From Punica granatum (lineage: Eukaryota > Streptophyta > Magnoliopsida > Myrtales > Lythraceae): a DNA stretch of 64,000 nucleotides. The position numbers were made by a program, and so were the translations under genes. Where the stretch lies: contig NC_045128.1 in the NCBI RefSeq assembly GCF_007655135.1, positions 11,470,001 through 11,534,000 of the forward strand. Reading direction: 5' to 3'. Positions 33,067 through 44,704 of the stretch are shown in pieces (positions within the stretch are counted from its first letter, which is position 1; each line of letters opens with the position of its first letter). The notes beneath the pieces were generated by a model that did no database searches, was not told where the DNA came from, and worked only from the letters and a program-made list of their open reading frames with translations.

Positions 33067-34010
33067 ATGCTACCGTGGTTGGTACCAAAAAATAATCACT
33101 AGGATTATTTTAGTTATGACCATTAGATCTCCTTATTTAAAATCATAACAGTATACTTGTCTTAAATTCTTTTAATTTAAGATTCACCCTTCATAGTTTT
33201 AAAATCCGTATTTTCAGCCACATATTTTCTGGTCGACGTTCGATCTCATCTGTGAACGAACCAGATCCAGTTTGCTATTAAATAGAACTAAATTGCAATG
33301 GTTTAATCAAATGAAAAATAATTTAATTACTTAAAAAATGAAAATACATAATACAACGTTGTCTTTTGTTAATCTGCTCTATTCAAACAAATAACTATTG
33401 AAGGCAACATTCAATCTCGAATCCATCGAGGAATGCCGTCCTCTATTTTTCCGAGATGATGGTGAGTACCATATTTTGCACATCCAAATAGAATGAATGT
33501 CATTTGTCAGAATATACCGCCCTTGCAGACATTCGCAAGTAAAAATGGAGAGTTGTCAACCATCAGGCCAAATCGAGGAGACTATATATATATATGTGTG
33601 TGTGCGCGCGTGCACAGATAGAAGGATTATAGGGGCCTTCAGGGTCAGATGCAGCCTTCTAGGCAAATGAAAATCAAGTTTAACATTGCTTACAACTGAT
33701 TTTATACTGGAACCATTTCGTTGAAATTCGTTATTGCTTTTTTTTTAAGTGATCAAATTATTTTTTATTTAGTTGAACCGGCACAATTCATTTCGATTCA
33801 TTAGCGAAATGGATCAGGTTCGTTCATGGACAAGATCGAGTGTCGACGATAAGATGCGTATCCGAAAATATAATTGTCAAACTTTGAGGGGTGAATCTTA
33901 AATCAAAAGAATATAAAACGTGTATGATCAGGATCTGAAGTAAGGAGATTTGAATGTCAAGATTAAAATAGCAGTGGTGATTGTTTTTTAGTGCCAATCG
34001 TTATAGCATA
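33067..34010. mobile_element. Foldback element with about 240-bp arms
   Basis: The left arm starts TGCTACCGTGGTTGGTACC and the reversed right arm TGCTATAACGATTGGCACT. Both continue with AAAAAAYAATCA, AAATCTCCTTA / TAGATCTCCTTA, TTTAAGATTCACCC and TGAACGAACC. The loop (about 33270-33780) is A+T-rich with (TG)n/(CG)n near 33594-33614. No clear target duplication. It is non-autonomous; superfamily undecided. Confidence 0.68.
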
Positions 34011-35939
34011 TAGTATATTAATGTTGACTCCTCGAGGAGGAGCGACGAGATACCTCTGTTTTTGTAATGAGAATTAGCCACGTCAGCATTTTGGCAAGTT
34101 TAGGAGCATTGGTTGAGTGTCTTTCACCTCCCTTCGTTAAGCATACATGGATTCATCTTAATTATGTATTTAATTTTCTAATTAATAATTATAAATGAGC
34201 TCATCCACCCCATTTCCTTCACCGTTTCTCTCCTTCTTTCTCGCACATTTACCTTTACCGTGGCTGCACGGAGGACCTCATCGCTGCTCATTTACCTTTC
34301 CCATGGCTGTTTGAAGGATCTCATTGCTGCTCTCCCGCTCTCTCGCTTGTACCACCGCCATCGCCTCAGCCCGTGCTTTGCTGTCTCGAAGTGCTGCTTC
34401 ACTTTCCATCGACGCCCGCAATGGCAAGTGTAGGTTTACTGTCTCTTTTCGCCTTGAAGTACCAGAAGTTTCTACCTTTACCGATGGGTGATCAATCGGA
34501 TAAAAAAGTTATTATGATCTTTACGGGGTTTTGTTTGATGGGTCTAGATTGGTTGCTCGAGTTAATCTGCAATACCATTATCTGTTTTTTCTTTTCATAA
34601 GGGAAGCTCATGGAGGCTTCATTCATCAGGTTTAATTCGATGAATATGATTTCTTCAGTGATAAGGAACCGTAGCACCGCCACAGTCCTGAAGGAGTTGA
34701 TAAGCCCGGGTGTCTCGGTGAACTACACTCAGCTCTTGATTAGTGGCAAGTTTGTCGATATGGCATCAGGCTGGTTTTCGTGGTCGATTTGAATTTTTCG
34801 AACAATATGTTATGCCATACTATTGCAGCACCGTGACAACGGAGGAAATTTTCGTGCTTGGCTTTCAAGGCTGCAGTGTAATATCGGTGTCTTATTATTC
34901 ATGTTGTTAGTGTTCCCTTTGTTCAGGAAAAACCTTCCGGAAGTTGGACTTAGGACAGGGGAGGTGATCGCCCATGTAGCTTAAGGGGATGCTGAGGACG
35001 TAAACCGAGCAGTGTCGGCTGTTCGTAAGGCGTTTGACAAAGGGCTATGTCCGTAAATTACATCCCACGTAAGTCTTCCTAATCACACCAGCTAAATTCA
35101 GTTTCAAGTTTTTATTTGCAATATAGGATGTTATGCACATAATTTTTAACCACTGAGTTCACTATTCCAGTAAAGATTAATGGTGCTTCTTCGGTTTGTC
35201 GATTTGCTGGAGAAGCACAATGGCGAACTAGCGACGCTTGGGACATGGGATAATGGAAAGCCATATCAACATGGATTTCAATAATGCTCTTCACGTGGAT
35301 TTTTTTCGATTACATGAGAAGCCCGTCACATGGATTTAATAAATGTAAATAATTAACTTAGATTTTTATTTAAAATTATATCTTTTCCTTCTTTCTTTTA
35401 ATCACGGTATTCTCTGCGTCTTTTCAATTTTTTTTCCCTTTTAAGTCATGCACTTTTCCTTATCTGTCTCTTTATCTCCCTCTACCGAAATTAACATTTA
35501 TAGCTAGGTTATTTATTTTTGGCATTCTTTCCATTTTTTCTTCTTTTCCTCGGAGCGTTGGCATTCTTTCCTTCTTTTCTTCGACTCCTTTAGTAGCCTA
35601 GTGCAATTGGCGAAAGGACATTAAAGAATAATAATCTTATAGGCGTTAAATTTTTTAAATTTCAGTATTTATAGATGCATTATATGTTAATATTTAATCA
35701 AATTAATTTTATGTATTAATTCTTCGTGGATACATAAGTTACATTATGAATGGTCAAGCTGACATTTAAATTTCAAAGATGAAAAATGAGATGAAAATGA
35801 AGTACTATCCTACAGAGTGCTACAAAGTGAATCATTCCTTTATTAGGTACGAAATCTAAACTCATCATGTCTAATTATATAATGCAGTAAAAAAATAATT
35901 TTAAATAAGAGGTATAGCAATGCCCGAGCAAGGCGCTAG
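34011..35939 (+). mobile_element. Probable Helitron carrying host gene fragments (left end uncertain)
   Basis: The right end GCAATGCCCGAGCAAGGCG then CTAG (35936-35939) and T fits the plant Helitron 3' rule. Upstream lie an aldehyde dehydrogenase fragment with its introns (34610-35276) and a GC-richer coding-like stretch (34373-34600) reading YYDLYGVLFDGSRLVARVN in one frame. A TC candidate start is TCCTCGAGGAGGAGCGACG at about 34031, but this is a guess. The inference of capture rests on the 3' end lying near fragments of unrelated genes. Confidence 0.5.
34610..35276 (+). pseudogene. Fragment of mitochondrial-type aldehyde dehydrogenase (ALDH2 family)
   Basis: Three exon-like blocks in parental order are separated by intron-like DNA. 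Block 1 (to about 34768) has SVNYTQLLISGKFVDMASG. Block 2 (34927-35056) has KTF, then after a one-base loss RTGEVIAHVA, an in-frame TAA, and GDAEDVNRAVSAVRKAFD. Block 3 (about 35175-35272) has [18 protein letters not shown] and TWDNGKPYQ. These match the N-terminal part of plant ALDH2-type enzymes, which oxidise acetaldehyde and other aldehydes. The catalytic Cys and the rest are absent. Retained introns show a DNA copy, not a retrocopy. Confidence 0.82.
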
Positions 35940-36280
35940 TTAGGAAAGCTAGTTGTAGTTTACCAATAACTGTCCAATTCATTAAATTCTTATGTTTATT
36001 TTTTGTATGTGTAATTGAAATTAAACAGTGCAATAGTGCATCAATAGTATCAATAATTCAAGTGTACTCGTAGTATCTCTTCGTATACAATTAGAAAATG
36101 ACTTGCATTCAATTAGATCATCAATAACCACTTTCCATTTATCAAAGTAATTTAAACTCGAAAAATGAAATATAAAAATAACAATAGGGAAACACATTGC
36201 GTCCATCTCACTTTTCCGTATAAAAGCATTTGGGTGGAGAGTAAATAAATCCCGCTACTACCAAAATCATGTAATCCTGA
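35940..36280. other. A+T-rich spacer
   Basis: Nothing recognised between the Helitron end and the duplication at 36281. Confidence 0.4.
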
Positions 36281-36545
36281 ACAAAATCAGAAATCCTAAC
36301 CTCATTACCCTAAACTTGTCTAGAATCTCGCTGTCATCACATCCTCTTTGCTACAGAAACCTTAGGCCATGTAACATTGATAAGTCCACAATGAAGAAAA
36401 TTCAAAGAGAAAATGTGCTACTTACAAAATCAGGAAATCACAACCTCATGGTCTTAAAATTGCCACAATTCCGCTGCCACCATATTCTCTTTGCTAAAGA
36501 AGTCTTAAGCGATGTAACACCAATAAGTCCACAATGACAAAATTC
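36281..36545. repeat. Tandem duplication, about 143-bp period
   Basis: ACAAAATCAG at 36281 and 36424 start two diverged copies. Both contain CCTCTTTGCTA / TTCTCTTTGCTA, GATGTAAC or CATGTAAC, and AATAAGTCCACAATGA. No coding role seen; the open frame across it has no known domain. Confidence 0.6.
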
Positions 36546-37626
36546 AGAAAGAGTACTCTGTTTTCATATAGTATTTATAGAGATATACACGTCCACCAAT
36601 TCAATTTATTTGAGTTGGTGACTTTTTTACTTCCACAAGTTATAGCTTCCGTATGGATTGCTTTTGAAATTTCATAGGTTAGTGACTTTTCGACTCCGTA
36701 GACTATGAGACTTTTGGGATTTTACGGATGATGTGGCTCTATAATATTGTTACATTTGCCAAATATTTGTAGGTTATGACTCGAAAATTTATGTAATAAG
36801 AGTTTAGGCTCAACCTAAATGGCACCTTCTTATATATTGTATCGGCTTTTAGATTTGAGAAGGAGGGAATTACGGAAAAGTTTAGGGAACTAGAGGAAAT
36901 TCCTATGCATATGCGCGGGCTAAAATCTTTAGACATATTCAAAAGAGTGTGACCAATTTTGTGATAATCTTATAAGTAGCATAAAATGACGGTTGCCACC
37001 TTAGTAAATGTTCGTTTGTGGCCACTTAGAAACTTCGCCAGTAACCATTTTAGTAGAGTTTCGTCACTTAAAAAAATTAGTTGTTTAAATTTTTTATTTT
37101 GTTAAAACATATTTGATTAAAATTTATCTCTTATAAATCATATTTTGGTTAAATATTTTACTTATTTTCTTACAAGTTAAATTTTTGCATTTTCAATGAA
37201 AATTGAAGTTTCTACGACTTGTAGGATCATATCTTATGTCTTGATCTTGTGAAGATGATGAGGGCATGTAATGCACGAATAGTGAGAATTTATATATAGC
37301 CTTTTTTATTTGCATGAAAGACCATTAGAGTTCCATGAGTGGCGTGACACGATAAAAAGCTACTATTTGTTGCTTTGTGATTCGTGAGAAGTTGAAAAGT
37401 CACTCAATGATGGACTATATCCATCCGATATGCAACGCCCGAGACACTCTTTCGGCTTTTATAATTTATTAGCAGGCAGGCGCGTGTGTTGCACGCATAT
37501 TACGATATATTAAGAAATAAGAATTAAAATTTATTATATTATTATGAATGATTGTAATTAATAAATTATATAAATTCATAAGAAAATGTTTAACCTTATT
37601 TTAATGGCCAATATAGTCTCATCTTC
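36546..37626. other. Spacer; possible worn Helitron end at 37470-37497
   Basis: No gene. On the minus strand 37470-37497 reads GCGTGCAACACACGCGCCTGC followed by CTGCTAA, which resembles a decayed Helitron 3' end. A weak call. Confidence 0.35.
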
Positions 37627-38766
37627 TAGGGGTGTGCATGGGTACAGGGTAGATCCGGAATCGGTTGGACCCTACCCTAACGGGTAGGTTCTGGGTAGTT
37701 CCAATTAGAAACAGGGTAGGGTCTGGATAGGAAAATTGAGAACCAGTGAATTCCGATTCCGGTTCCGATTTCCACCTATAGGGTACTCAGTACCGAAATC
37801 GGAACCGAACCAGTACTCGGTTACTAATTAAAAAAAAAAGTCTGAAACTATAACCCTATCCCTTCTGCCTCCCTTGTCGTTCTCACTCTCTTCGCTCCGT
37901 CTCTCCTCTCTATTCCCCTTTCTCGATTTTTCTGAGCTAAGTTCTAATCCAACCCAGCCGTTTGCATCTTCTCTCTCTCGATCTCTCTTCTAAACTTCGG
38001 CTCCTGCTCCGTCCCTTGTGCCAAGCCAGAGCATCTGCTACGCTCTGCCAAGGTAAAGTTTCATTTTTTTGTAGCTTTTCATTTTTCCGCGTCTGGTTCT
38101 TCGATCTGATAGTCACCCTCGGCTGGTCTGGTGGCACGCTTCTTCACTCTCCTTCAAGTATTCTGAAAATTTGTTCTAGTTTAGCGTCAATTAGAAGCAG
38201 TAAATAGGTTCATGCTTTCTGTGCTAGGAGTGGTTATCTATCGGATGCTTTCTTGCGAGGGTTGTAATCCAAGTCCAATGGCTTCTCACAATCATCTCGA
38301 CCATGTGAATTTCTCTACTCTCCTTCAAATTCGTAATTTTTTTGGGGCTACGCGTTGATTCCTAATGGTGTGTTTCTGCTCCAGGACAACGCTTTTAGGG
38401 GTAACTTATCGAGGGCCAACGGTGCTCGACTCTCAGGTTTTCATTCTGTAATTTGAGGAGTACAGTTGGGTCATTGAAGTTTAGTCCTTTCTGTCCTGTG
38501 CTCAAGTGGACTTCAATTTTTGTGTGGAAATGTTAGGTTTCCAAGAATTTTTTTTTTTTTGTAATCAGTAGAAATTAGAATATCCTTGTTTTGTTGTATA
38601 AGGTAGGAGGAGAAGCGAAACAAGCTGCTACTGTCTCAACGTCTTGAAACCTTGAAGTACGTAACTCTTTATGTTTATTTGTTCACTATTTATATCACCT
38701 TCTCTATGTATTCGTCTGCTGACTTGTTGGTATATGTTGATCATCCGAGAGTCATCTGTTTTCAGG

Positions 38767-39332
38767 AAGTACGAGATACTAGAGACTGCCTACTCAATTT
38801 TGCAATCAACACGGAACATTGGGCGAGTTTGTGTCCTTGAAAAGAATGTTGTGTGTTTTGGACGGGTTGTTTCTTGCCTGTCACTCAAGCCAATCAACCA
38901 CTTGTTGCAGGTTGAAACTAAATGTGAGAAACGAAGCAAGGTTGTGCAGTTTTCTAAGGCCGGTCTAAGAGCTCCATATGATCAAGATTTTGGCAATAGG
39001 GATGAAGATGATGAAGCTACTTCAACATCCGAAATAGTATGCAACAATGTTCATGCAAGAGACGGGCAGGATCGTGGAGAGAAGAAGTGGCAAATTATGA
39101 CAGCTCAAGTTTCAGTCTTATCTGTTACACATGTTGTCCACAACGTCACATCTGCACCCGCTGATACATCAAATCCCTCACCAATGCTTCATACTCTTGA
39201 TTTGAGAGACAATGATGGAGCAAAGGTACCCCTCATCCTTGGACTTCTTCGACTCAAAGAAGGTTGGTTCTTTTCTTTTTTTTACCCTTTGTTTCATATA
39301 TCTATAGTTTTTGAGAAACTGAAGCAAAGGTA
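38767..39332 (+). pseudogene. Unrecognised gene fragment inside the hAT element
   Basis: A continuous frame enters after an acceptor-like TTTTCAG (38764) with KYEILETAYSILQSTRNIGR and VCVLEKNVVCFGRVVSCLSL. It continues through an acidic region (NRDEDDEATSTSE) to LILGLLRLKEG, then runs into a stop at 39331-39333. A possible donor GGCAAAG/GTACCC lies near 39226. Earlier leader-like exons may lie at 37960-38052 (donor CCAAG/GTAAAG) and about 38605-38656. I do not recognise the family. Codon use and intron signals suggest a captured host gene rather than transposon coding. Confidence 0.5.
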
Positions 39333-39360
39333 ACGTGTTGTGTGCATAATATGCTGCAAT

Positions 39361-39629
39361 GGTGATAACTGATATTTATACGAAATGTGGTGAAATCGAT
39401 GATGGTTTAGGATTATTTAATAGCTTGCTAGTGAGGGATACTATGTACTGAATTGGGATTATTGTTGGTTGTGGGCAAAATGGAAAAGCCCACGAAGCTG
39501 AGATTATTCCATGAAATGAGGGGAACTGGACTGGATCCAAATGTAGTCAACCTTCTTGGATGTTTTAGCTACTTGCAGACATTCTGGTCTAGTTGAACAG
39601 GCGAGGACTATATTCAATTCCATGGAAAC
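39361..39629 (+). pseudogene. PPR-protein (PLS/E-type) gene fragment in the hAT element
   Basis: The reading pieces DIYTKCGEIDDGLGLFNSL, then IGIIVGCGQNGKAHEA, LFHEMRGTGLDPNVV and CRHSGLVEQARTIFNSME follow the plant PPR pattern (MYxKCG, NxxIxGyxxxG, LFxxM, PNxxTF, CsHxGLVxxG). A stop sits where the motif usually has SWN, and two small frameshifts follow. PPR proteins bind organellar RNA; this is only about 90 codons of one and cannot function. Confidence 0.75.
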
Positions 39630-39821
39630 AAAAAAAAAATTATAGGTTCCAATAGGGTACTCGGAACCTGTGGTATAATACAGGTTCCCGGTAAGTTCCG
39701 GTTTCAAGATTTAATAGGGTAAGATCCGGTTCCAAAACCTTGGAACCTGTACTTTACAGGGTAGGGTCCAGGTATCGTGAAAAATGCAGGGTACCTGGAC
39801 CTGATCACCCCTATCATCTTT

Positions 39822-41307
39822 TTCTTTGTTTTTATCTAGTTTTCAAATGGATATTCCATTGGATATCCCCACTTTTTTTTATCTTTCTGATAATTATTTT
39901 TCAAATATAAAATTTTCATAAAAAAATTAGTAAAAGAAAAAAAAGAATTTTTACTTTTTTTATGGCAAAATATTTGGTATTCTTAATTTGAATATTTCGT
40001 GAGGTAAAAAAAATTGAATTATTTTGGAAATTATATATTTTAAGAAATTATGATGAAATGAAGGTATTGTACCAAATAACCTGATGGCAAGTGGCCTTAT
40101 TCCAAGAAAATCAATTTTATGCAAGAAATATATGAATCCATGAGCTATATTTTTGTTTAATGTTTCCGATGGAAATTTTATCAACATATATTTTTATTTT
40201 TTTAAAAACATTTTGGCGAGACCTTTCCTATATATTTTTGGTAAATTGTTTGAACATTATTTTGTTTATAAAATATTTTGAAATATTATCAAATGAAATT
40301 CTTGTGAATATTTCGTCGAAAACTCTTGAACTCATTTTAGATGAAATTTCTGTGAATAATAATCCATAAAAAAATGCTGAAAGCTTCTTTGTAATGACTC
40401 CCCATCTATATCACCCCATCATAATCATTTGGTGATATACCATAGAAAAATATAGATTTTGAAATCATTCTTCTCGTAACAAAATATCCATGCATTACCC
40501 AGAACAACCTTTATATATTGAAAGCATATACATCCATGCAAATAATGTATTTGAAGATCACCTAGGCTAGTACCTAGATTTGTCGATTGAGCTTCTGGAT
40601 ATCAAATGGTGCAAGCTGAAATAAAAAAAAAAAATTCTCCAGTGAAACATATTATTTTGCCCCTTTATTAGTGCAATGAACTCTTCGAAAATGAAAATAT
40701 GCAGTTGACTAATTATAATTAATTGAATCTAAGAAAAAAAATCAACAGTTTGTCCTCCAAAGATGGGTAAGCACTCATTGGATCTTAGAATTTAATTTTA
40801 TAACTGATAAAAGACTGCCAACTTATAAATAAGAATAAAATATAATGATAGTTTCTAATTAATGAATAAATAAAGACAATTTTAGTTAAATAAGATAGAA
40901 AAGTTCAAAAAAGATGGAAATAAAAACTCCTCGATTTTTCCCCATAAAGCTCCTTGAAATTAATAAAAACAAATAAATATCCTAACTAAAGATATCAAAA
41001 AAGTACTTCATCAAAAAACTTTAAAAAAATACATCAATATATTTAATCATTGACTTCAAAAGACATACATATATATAATTGTATGTGTACATTCACTTTT
41101 TATCACGTCTCCTAACCAATGTATGAGACAAAGAGGGATGGAGAGAGGAATAGAATAGAGAAAGGAATGAAAAAATGACGATTTTGTGTTTTTAACAAAA
41201 AATTTCCAATGTACTATGCCACACCATTATATTTCTCTGTAAACATTTTAAAAGAAAAACAAAACTTTTTGAAAAATAGAATCAAGGCCAAACACATACC
41301 CGTCAAA
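39822..41307. other. A+T-rich spacer; possible SINE tail at 40560-40635
   Basis: No gene. GAGCTTCTGGATATCAAATG followed by GTGCAAGCTGAAATAAAAAA resembles the 3' end of the SINE family. Otherwise poly-A/T-rich. Confidence 0.35.
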
Positions 41308-42083
41308 AGTTAATCTTCGGCGGTTGCTGCATGTCCTCATCGAATTTTGATATTCTCTCTCTTTTTAAGCGATAGTCTCTCATTAAGGAAAATGCTTTCC
41401 TCTAAGACAAAGAGTCCTATAGATTTGCGAAATGTTGCTTAAATTATTCGTCATACGATCATCCTTATTTAGAAGAAGGATACTTTCCATATAAATGTTG
41501 CAAGGCATAGCAAAATTTCTCATTGTATCATTCAGGAAAAGTGAGTACAGTTCGATTGTTATTTTTTCGGTGTGTACCTTGGCATTCGAAAGCCCAATGG
41601 GCTATAACTAATCTAGTTCTAGCTAGGTCGGCCCACTGAGGGGTAAAATTTGTGAAAAGTCAATCCTTGGCTTTTGTTGCATGTCCTCATCAAATTTTGA
41701 TCTTCATGCTTTCCTCTCATACAAAGAGTCCTCCAAATCTACGAAACATTGGGAAAAAAGTTGCTTAAATTAGTCGTCATATTCCTTATTTGGAAGAAGG
41801 ATACTTTCCATGTAAATGTTGTAAGGCATAGCAAAATTTATCGTTGTATCTTTCAAGAAAAGTGAGCGCAGTTCGATTGTTATATTTTTCGAAGTGTGTC
41901 GTAGTATCGGGGAGCCCAATGGATTTGGACTAATCCAGTTCCAGCAGGGTCGACTCACTAATGAATAAAACTCTCCCAATCAAGGATTTCCTCTATCAAT
42001 AAGACTCGACCTCGAGACCTTACTTAAGAAAAACAAGCGCCGATTCACTTGAACTAACATGTTGTTGGTAGTTCGATTGTTAT
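41308..42083. repeat. Segment duplicated in tandem, each copy carrying SINE sequence
   Basis: 41308-41575 and 41652-41886 are copies: TGCATGTCCTCATC, CAAAGAGTCCT, GAAGAAGGATACTTTCCAT, GGCATAGCAAAATTT and CAGTTCGATTGTTAT occur in both in order. Each copy continues into the 3' half of a reversed SINE. In copy 1 the SINE is cut off at about 41640, where copy 2 starts. In copy 2 it is complete. The duplication therefore came after the SINE insertion. Confidence 0.72.
41884..42069 (-). mobile_element. tRNA-derived SINE with target-site duplication
   Basis: On the minus strand it reads GTTAGTTCAAGTGAATCGGCG, then GTAAGGTCTCGAGGTCGAGTC (decayed B box), GAGAGTTTTATTC and GGGCTCCCCGATAC, matching 32720-32911. 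AGTTCGATTGTTAT at 41870-41883 recurs at 42070-42083, a 14-base target duplication typical of SINE insertion. Confidence 0.8.
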
Positions 42084-42557
42084 TTTAAATGAAACATAAT
42101 CATACTATTACTTCAAGAATTGATGAGATTTAAATGGCTTTCCATGAAGGAGCACCATTACCTTATGTTAGGAAGTGCAAGGGCATGATGAAATTTATTT
42201 TGCATAAGAGGCAACTTTTCATGAAAAGATATAAGGGTCAAATTAGGAATTATAAAAATGGAAATAAATAAATAAAAGGTGGTACAATGGAAAATAACAA
42301 ATGTGGATAAACCAAAAGCAACTTTACAATTTTATAATTAAGTATATATATATATATAAGTATACATATATATTATTAATGAAAGGTGCATTTCGAAACT
42401 GATGATTAGTGCCAAGGATATAATTTACATGAAAAAGTATATGTGGTCATATGTTAGAAAATTATAATTGAATAGATATATAAAGGAATAGATGCATACT
42501 TTTCAAAGTTGAAAGAGTATTTTAGAAAGTAAAAATTGAGAAATACTTAAAAATATT

Positions 42558-43280
42558 GGGTAAATTGCATCGGTGGTCCAAAAAGTTTCATGAATGTTTT
42601 AATTTGGTCCAAACTGTTTTTTCGGTAACTTTGTTGGTACAAAAAGTTTTAAAACCGTTTCAATGTAATATATTCCGTCAATTGTCCCTAACGCCGTTAA
42701 CATTTTGCTGACGTGACACATCCATTGTATCGCTTTTGTTACGTGAAACCAATCATAGTGCGTCACGTCATTTAAGAGAAAATAAAATTTGAAAAAGTCC
42801 AATAAAAATCATAAAAAATGGAAAATATTTAGAAAAAAATAAAAAAATAATTTTAAATTTTAAAATAATTTTTTTATTTTTAAAAGTTTTTAAAAAAATT
42901 TAAATTTAAAATTTAAAATATTTTTAATTTAAAATTAAAGTTTAAAATTATTTTTAAAAGTTTTTAAAAGTTTTTAAAATATTTTTTATTATTTCTCTAA
43001 ATTTTTACTTTTTTTTTGTTATTTTCTGAATTTTTATTGGACTTTTTAAAATTTTATTTCATCTTAAATGATGTGATGCACTATGATTGGTTTCACGTAA
43101 TAAAAGTGACACAAAAGACGCGCTACGTCAGCAAAATGTTAACGGCGTTAGGGACAATTGACGGAATGTACTACATTGAAACGATTTTGCAACTTTTTGT
43201 ACCAACAAGTTACCAAAAAAACATATTGGGCCAACTTGAAATATTCATGAAACTTTTTGGATCACCGGTGCAATTAGCCC
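42558..43280. mobile_element. Mutator-like foldback element, 723 bp
   Basis: Left end GGGTAAATTGCATCGGTGG and right end, reversed, GGGCTAATTGCACCGGTGA. Arms of about 230 bp include AACTTTTTGTACCAAC, GTCAATTGTCCCTAACGCCG, TTAACATTTTGCTGACGTG and CCAATCATAGTGC, each with a reversed partner. The loop (42790-43040) is almost pure A/T. TAAAAATATT (42548-42557) and TTAAAATATT (43281-43290) are a ten-base duplication with one mismatch. Confidence 0.85.
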
Positions 43281-43332
43281 TTAAAATATTTATACTTTTA
43301 TAGATGTTATAAATTATTATAGTTTTTACTAG

Positions 43333-43674
43333 GGGTTTTTACCTAAAATGGCCCATGATTTGTCCGTTTTGTCAAATCTATCATATGCTTTTTTTTTGTC
43401 AAATCTATTCCATGGTTTACTTTTTGCATCAAATTTATCCTGGCGTTATCTTTTCCGTTAACATCTAACGGCCGTGTTGACGTGGCACGTGCAGAGATAG
43501 TGGGCCACACTTGCCACGTAGGCGCCACGTCAGCACTGCCGTTAGATGTCGACGGAAAAGATAACGCCGGGATAGATTTGATGCAAAAAGTAAACCATGA
43601 GATAAATTTGACAAAAAAACATATGATAAATTTGACAAAACGGACAAATCATGGGTCATTTTAGGTAAATACCC
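43333..43674. mobile_element. Mutator-like foldback element, about 340 bp
   Basis: Left arm GGGTTTTTACCTAAAATGGC and reversed right arm GGGTATTTACCTAAAATGAC. Arms run nearly to the middle (CATGATTTGTCCGTTTTGTC, ATCTTTTCCGT, CATCTAACGGC), with centre GTGGCACGTG...CCACGTAGGC. AGTTTTTAC and AGTTTTTAT flank it, offset by three bases on the left. It lies only about 50 bp right of the previous foldback. Confidence 0.78.
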
Positions 43675-44704
43675 AGTTTTTATTATTATTATACCTGAAT
43701 AGAGGATTTTTATATGAAAATATGTATTTGGTGTAAATGGCTTAATATAGGCAAAAATGTATGTGCGGTTATATTTTAGAGGAATACAGTAAATATATGG
43801 ATGGAGAATATAGATGCATACTTTTAAAAGGTAAAAGAGTACTCTTAAAAAAGTAAATGTGGAGCATAGATGAGGCAGTTGGGCAAAAGAATTGCATGGT
43901 GAAAGAAGGAGTAGAAGTATAAATTTGAACTAATCAGATGCACAAACACGTTTTGATAGTGTGATTTTATTCATTTTACATTAGATATAATTGAGTATTA
44001 TTAAATATGGTGATAGAGAGAGGTTATATATATAACATCTCTTTGTGAATTGAGAAGGCGCCACGATTTAATTGCGATTTATGAGGCACAATTGGTAGCT
44101 GTAAGTGTGAAAATACTTTAATGAGTTAGATATATATATTTTTTTGAATTTTTATAAGGCACTATTTTTCTTTCAACGGAAACTAATACGAATGATCATG
44201 TTGTATTTTAAATAGAAAATAAAAAATATGTCTTCGTTCATTGAATGAGTGAATGGAGTCTAGGACGATGTCTACGTATATTGAATCGACCAAGTAGGAA
44301 TTAAAAAAATTGTCGACATACACATAGAATGGTAAAATGAGAATTTTAAAATGTGAAGAAACACAATAATAAGTTTCATACTTTTATATATGTAATAGAT
44401 ATAGATAGTGTAGGATAGGTTGTGTTCTTTTTAGATTTACCATCCCTTAATTCAATCATTTAAAAATTCAATCTAAGTTTAAATAGAGCGAACGCTACAG
44501 TAAACAAAGTCATCATATCCAAATGAAATAAATAAATAAAAAAAGTCTGAGTCATCTTATGTAATCACTTCATCCCGATGGTGTGGCCAGACATAACTTG
44601 TATAAAGATATAAAGTAAGAGACGGTTTGGATCGCAAATTGTCATATTACAGGGAATATGAAGAATGCAAAAAAATTTAAACTAAGGAATCATTTTACAT
44701 GTCG
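43675..44704. other. A+T-rich spacer
   Basis: No gene or clear element seen. The motifs TATGTGGTCATATGTTAG (about 42440) and TGTGCGGTTATATTTTAG (about 43760), with flanking text, hint at a short duplicated stretch on either side of the two foldbacks. Confidence 0.4.

Larger units (their letters stand above)
37627..39813. mobile_element. hAT-type non-autonomous element carrying gene fragments
   Basis: Ends are TAGGGGTG and CACCCCTA, the common hAT start and its inverse. TCATCTTC (37619-37626) and TCATCTTT (39814-39821) are an eight-base target duplication with one mismatch. Both ends are rich in short repeats such as GGGTAGG, GGTTCC and GGTACC, the usual hAT subterminal binding-site pattern. 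The 2.2-kb interior holds intron-containing coding-like sequence (38767-39332) and a PPR fragment (39361-39629), not a transposase. It must have been moved by an enzyme made elsewhere. Confidence 0.85.
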
